In this document: positions 61,601 through 64,000 of the stretch, in pieces
Layout: each line of letters begins with the position of its first letter
How positions within the stretch are numbered: position 1 is the stretch's first letter
Origin: Halobellus limi
GTDB lineage: Archaea > Halobacteriota > Halobacteria > Halobacteriales > Haloferacaceae
NCBI RefSeq assembly: GCF_004799685.1
Contig: NZ_CP031314.1
Location: 1 to 64,000 of the forward strand
DNA: 64,000 nucleotides
Reading direction: 5' to 3'
Translations under genes and position numbers: made by a program
The notes under the pieces: generated by a model
The model's database searches: none
Told to the model about the DNA's origin: nothing
What the model saw: the letters and a program-made list of their open reading frames with translations, nothing else

Positions 61601-62071
61601 ATGGAAAACAGGTCGAGAGGTATTGATCAACCGGAAACCCCAATCACGGAGGGTCCCGGTCGTCGCTGGGAAGCCACACGGGTCGTGTTGAGCGTCATGT
61701 ACCTGCTGGGGGCACTCGCGCACGTCGCACTCGGAGTTCTGGCCCCCGAGATATACGCTCGGTTCGCCGATCAAGCGTTCGTAGGTGTCTATACGGACGT
61801 CTGGACTGGACTCGTCGTACCGAACCTGTGGATCATGCAACCGCTGGTCACCGTCTTCGAATTCGGGCTCGCGGTTGCCCTTCTCTGGCGAGGGCGTGCT
61901 GTGCTGGCTGCTCATGCTGCCGGTGCCGTGTTTCAGGCGGGATTGGTCCTGTCCGGGCCGTGGGGTCCGGTCAACGCCGTCCTCACCCTGGTCCACGTGG
62001 CGGGACTCAGATCCTCGTATCCGGAGACGATCGTCACAGTCGCCAGTCGGCGCCTCCAGGAGGTGGCCTGA
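61601..62071 (+). CDS. Four-helix membrane protein, unknown function
   Basis: A 156-residue paralogue of the protein at 42744: VLSVMYLLGALAHVALGVLAPEIY, IMQPLVTVFEFGLAVALLWRGR and AAHAAGAVFQAGLVLSGPWGP are nearly identical blocks. Four helices. Its stop overlaps the next ATG by one base (TGATG), so the two genes are coupled. Confidence 0.72.
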   Translation: MENRSRGIDQPETPITEGPGRRWEATRVVLSVMYLLGALAHVALGVLAPEIYARFADQAFVGVYTDVWTGLVVPNLWIMQPLVTVFEFGLAVALLWRGRAVLAAHAAGAVFQAGLVLSGPWGPVNAVLTLVHVAGLRSSYPETIVTVASRRLQEVA

Positions 62072-63036
62072 TGCGCTCGCTTCGAGCCGCGGGTCGAACA
62101 CTCGTCCTGCTCGGTGCACTCGGTGCCTCCGTCGCGGTCGGTCGGCACGCCCACCGACGATACGAGTCGGACATGCGACGAGCGTACGCCGCCATCGAGG
62201 CGTCGGCAACCGAGACAGTCGAGACGTCGATCGGGACGGTCGAATACTGTACGCGGGGTGACGGCGTCCCGGTACTGGTCTCGCACGGCATCGTCGGCGG
62301 GTTCGACCAGGCAATCCAGACGGGCGAGGGCCTGCTTGAGACAGACGCCCGACTCATCGGGGTCTCCCGGTTCGGGTATCTGGGCTCGGAGCTACCCGAG
62401 CAGGCCACGCCCGAGAATCAGGCACGGGCATACGTCGAGGTGCTCGACGACCTCGGTATCGACGACGTCGTCGTGATCGGGACGTCGGCTGGCGGCGCAC
62501 CGGCGATCAGGTTCGCGCTGGACTACCCCGACCAGACCCGTGGGCTGGTGTTGATCGGGTCGACTGCGCCGAACGAACGTCCGCTGGTCGGACCGACCGG
62601 CCCACCGCACGCCATCCTGAATGATCCCGTGTTTTGGCTTCTCGTGAACCACGCACCGCGGGCCTTCCACGCGCTGTTCGGCATCGACAGGGACGACTAC
62701 CGGTCCGCGTCGCCCGAGGGACGCCACCGAGTCGACGCATTACTCGACACGCTGGTCCCCGTCGAGCCGCGAAAACCGGGCATCGTCAACGACGCACGCG
62801 TGACCAACACCGCGATGGTCGAACACCACGACGAGTACACCCTCGAAACCCTCGACGTGCCGACACTGGTCATCCACGCCGAGGACGACCCGCTCGCATC
62901 GTTCGAGAACGTCGAGCGAATGGTCGACCGGATTCCAGACGCCGAGTTCCTGCCGTACAGAACCGGCGGTCACCTCGTCTTCGGCCACGGGGACGTGATC
63001 AGGCGAGCTGTCACCGACTTCGTGACATCAACATAG
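62071..63036 (+). CDS. Alpha/beta hydrolase with N-terminal membrane anchor
   Basis: A 321-residue hydrolase. An N-terminal helix (about 8-25) is followed by SHGIVGG (oxyanion side, about 71-77), GTSAGGAPA (Ser139), an acid in HAEDDP, and GGHLVFGH near the end with the catalytic His. It resembles haloalkane/epoxide-hydrolase-like enzymes. Coupled to the gene at 61601 by a 1-base overlap. Substrate unknown. Confidence 0.85.
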   Translation: MRSLRAAGRTLVLLGALGASVAVGRHAHRRYESDMRRAYAAIEASATETVETSIGTVEYCTRGDGVPVLVSHGIVGGFDQAIQTGEGLLETDARLIGVSRFGYLGSELPEQATPENQARAYVEVLDDLGIDDVVVIGTSAGGAPAIRFALDYPDQTRGLVLIGSTAPNERPLVGPTGPPHAILNDPVFWLLVNHAPRAFHALFGIDRDDYRSASPEGRHRVDALLDTLVPVEPRKPGIVNDARVTNTAMVEHHDEYTLETLDVPTLVIHAEDDPLASFENVERMVDRIPDAEFLPYRTGGHLVFGHGDVIRRAVTDFVTST

Positions 63037-63146
63037 CAGCGACGGTCCTTGAACCAGATAGATCGGACGTCAGCTCGACGGGTGGTTCTTGGAAAGCGCG
63101 AAGCACAGATACCATTGTATTGTAGACAGTTCGAGACGAACGAGAG

Positions 63147-64000
63147 ATGAGTGCGCCCGATGGTACTGGAGCGACTGAGGCGGCTGTCCCGACGTTACGT
63201 CGCGACCTCGGTCTGTTCGAGGTGGCCGTCTACGGCATCGGACTTATTCTCGGCGCCGGCATCTACGCGGTTCTCGGCGAAGCCGCGGGCGTGGCGGGCG
63301 AAGCGTTACCCCTCTCCTTTGTCGTCGCCGCCGTCGTCGCCTCGTTCACCGGGCTGAGCTATGCAGAACTCGCCTCGCGGTTCCCGAAGGGATAAGGCGA
63401 CTACGTTTACGTCCGGGAAGCGTTCGAGAGCAAGCGGCTCGCGGAGCTGGCCGCGTTCCTGCGCGTGTTCGTGGGCGCCGTCTCGGCGGCCGCCGTGGCA
63501 CTCGCCTTTGCCGGCTACCTCGGGACGTTCGTCCAGGGCCCGACCGTCCCGGTGGCCGTGGGACTGGTCGTCCTCGCCACCCTAGTCAATTTCTGGGGGA
63601 TCGACGTCTCCGCGAAGCTCAACCTGCTGTTCACCGTCGCGGAGGTCGCGGGACTCGCGATCGTGATTTGGTTCGGCCGGACGACGTGGGGGACCGTGGC
63701 GGTCTTCGAGGCACCGTTCGGCGTCCCCGGCGTCGTCGAAGGTGCGTTTCTTGCCTTTTTCGCGTATCTCGGCTTCGGCTCCATCGTCAACGTGGCCGAG
63801 GAGACCGAGAATCCGACGCGGACCGTCCCGCGAGCGATCCTGCTCGCCATCGGGATCACGACGGTGTTCTATATCCTCGTAGCGCTATCCGCGGTCGGCG
63901 TGGTCGACTGGCAGGTGCTGGGTGACTCGGCCTCGCCACTGTCCCTGGTCGCACGGGCCGCCGGGGGAGATGCGGCAGCCGCGCTCGTCGGAGCGATCGC
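63147..64000 (+). pseudogene. APC-family amino acid permease with in-frame TAA, runs off the window
   Basis: Starts MSAPDGTGATEAAVPTLRRD, then GLFEVAVYGIGLILGAGIYA (helix 1 with the GxGIYA motif of amino acid-polyamine-organocation carriers) and ELASRFPKG, then TAA at 63393-63395. The same frame goes on without a break, GDYVYVREAFESKRLAELAAF and ...FFAYLGFGSIVNVAEETENP, typical APC helix 6, to the window end. A FPKG-x-GDYVYV pattern is expected, so one codon became a stop. It would be a normal carrier otherwise; the C-terminus is outside. Confidence 0.75.

Noticed and set aside
63120-63150. TTCGA-N7-GAGAG near the APC gene as an 18th repeat copy
   Set aside because: Arms fit poorly and the site lies between the TATA-like block and the start, not upstream of it.
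1-64000. CRISPR arrays, tRNA, rRNA or insertion sequences
   Set aside because: No regularly spaced direct repeats, tRNA-like cloverleaf with a conserved TTCGAnTC arm, rRNA segments or transposase motifs were found on reading both strands; small ones could have been missed.

Overview
The window reads as haloarchaeal DNA (class Halobacteria). It is GC-rich, its predicted proteins are acidic, TATA boxes sit about 25-35 bases ahead of the start codons, and many starts look leaderless. Haloarchaeal families recur: DUF5518, amphi-Trp, HXXEE, bactofilin-like and DUF3267. A parA-type partition ATPase and a small acidic partner at the left edge suggest a plasmid, megachromosome or other accessory replicon. 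I saw no transposase, tRNA, rRNA or CRISPR array.

Layout. 0-1.5 kb: partition genes and an amphi-Trp protein. 1.6-8.7 kb: an ABC exporter pair, an SdpI-like membrane protein, an alpha/beta hydrolase and DUF5518-type membrane proteins. 8.8-17.9 kb: a decayed UspA, the first CPBP protease, a flavodoxin gene with an in-frame stop, a DUF3267 zincin, an MFS-like carrier, a bactofilin-like protein, DUF2071, a second CPBP and TspO. 18.1-25.7 kb: a second ABC pair, a degenerate CPBP, a second bactofilin-like membrane protein, small membrane proteins and an alpha/beta hydrolase. 25.8-61.5 kb: a dense, almost uninterrupted field of CPBP (CAAX protease / bacteriocin-processing, 'Abi') intramembrane protease genes, mixed with membrane-bound hydrolases, DUF998, HXXEE, PH-domain, sensor-domain and unnamed multi-spanning proteins. 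61.6-64 kb: a small membrane protein, an alpha/beta hydrolase and an APC permease cut by a stop codon and by the window end.

Two things stand out. First, there are about 23 full-length CPBP genes, three clear CPBP remnants and one distant CPBP-like gene in about 52 kb. They belong to several subfamilies and often come as pairs of paralogues far apart. Second, a 17-bp inverted repeat, TTCYCR-N5-YGRGAA, lies about 0-14 bases upstream of the TATA box of nearly every transcription unit from 30.5 to 61.5 kb, with one more copy at 23.1 kb. I count 17 copies and two weak ones. This suggests one co-regulated locus (regulon) controlled by a factor not encoded in the window. The products are nearly all membrane proteins with protease or hydrolase motifs, so an envelope-stress, envelope-processing or halocin/bacteriocin-immunity role is a reasonable hypothesis. 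The sequence does not prove it.

The field is also eroding and recombining. There is an in-frame DUF998::CPBP chimera with a single TGA, a CPBP gene cut just after its EExxxR motif and joined to an inverted hydrolase remnant, four genes with single in-frame stops, two with single-base frameshifts, and orphan fragments of an ABC ATPase and other neighbours. This looks like gene family growth by duplication and shuffling, followed by decay.
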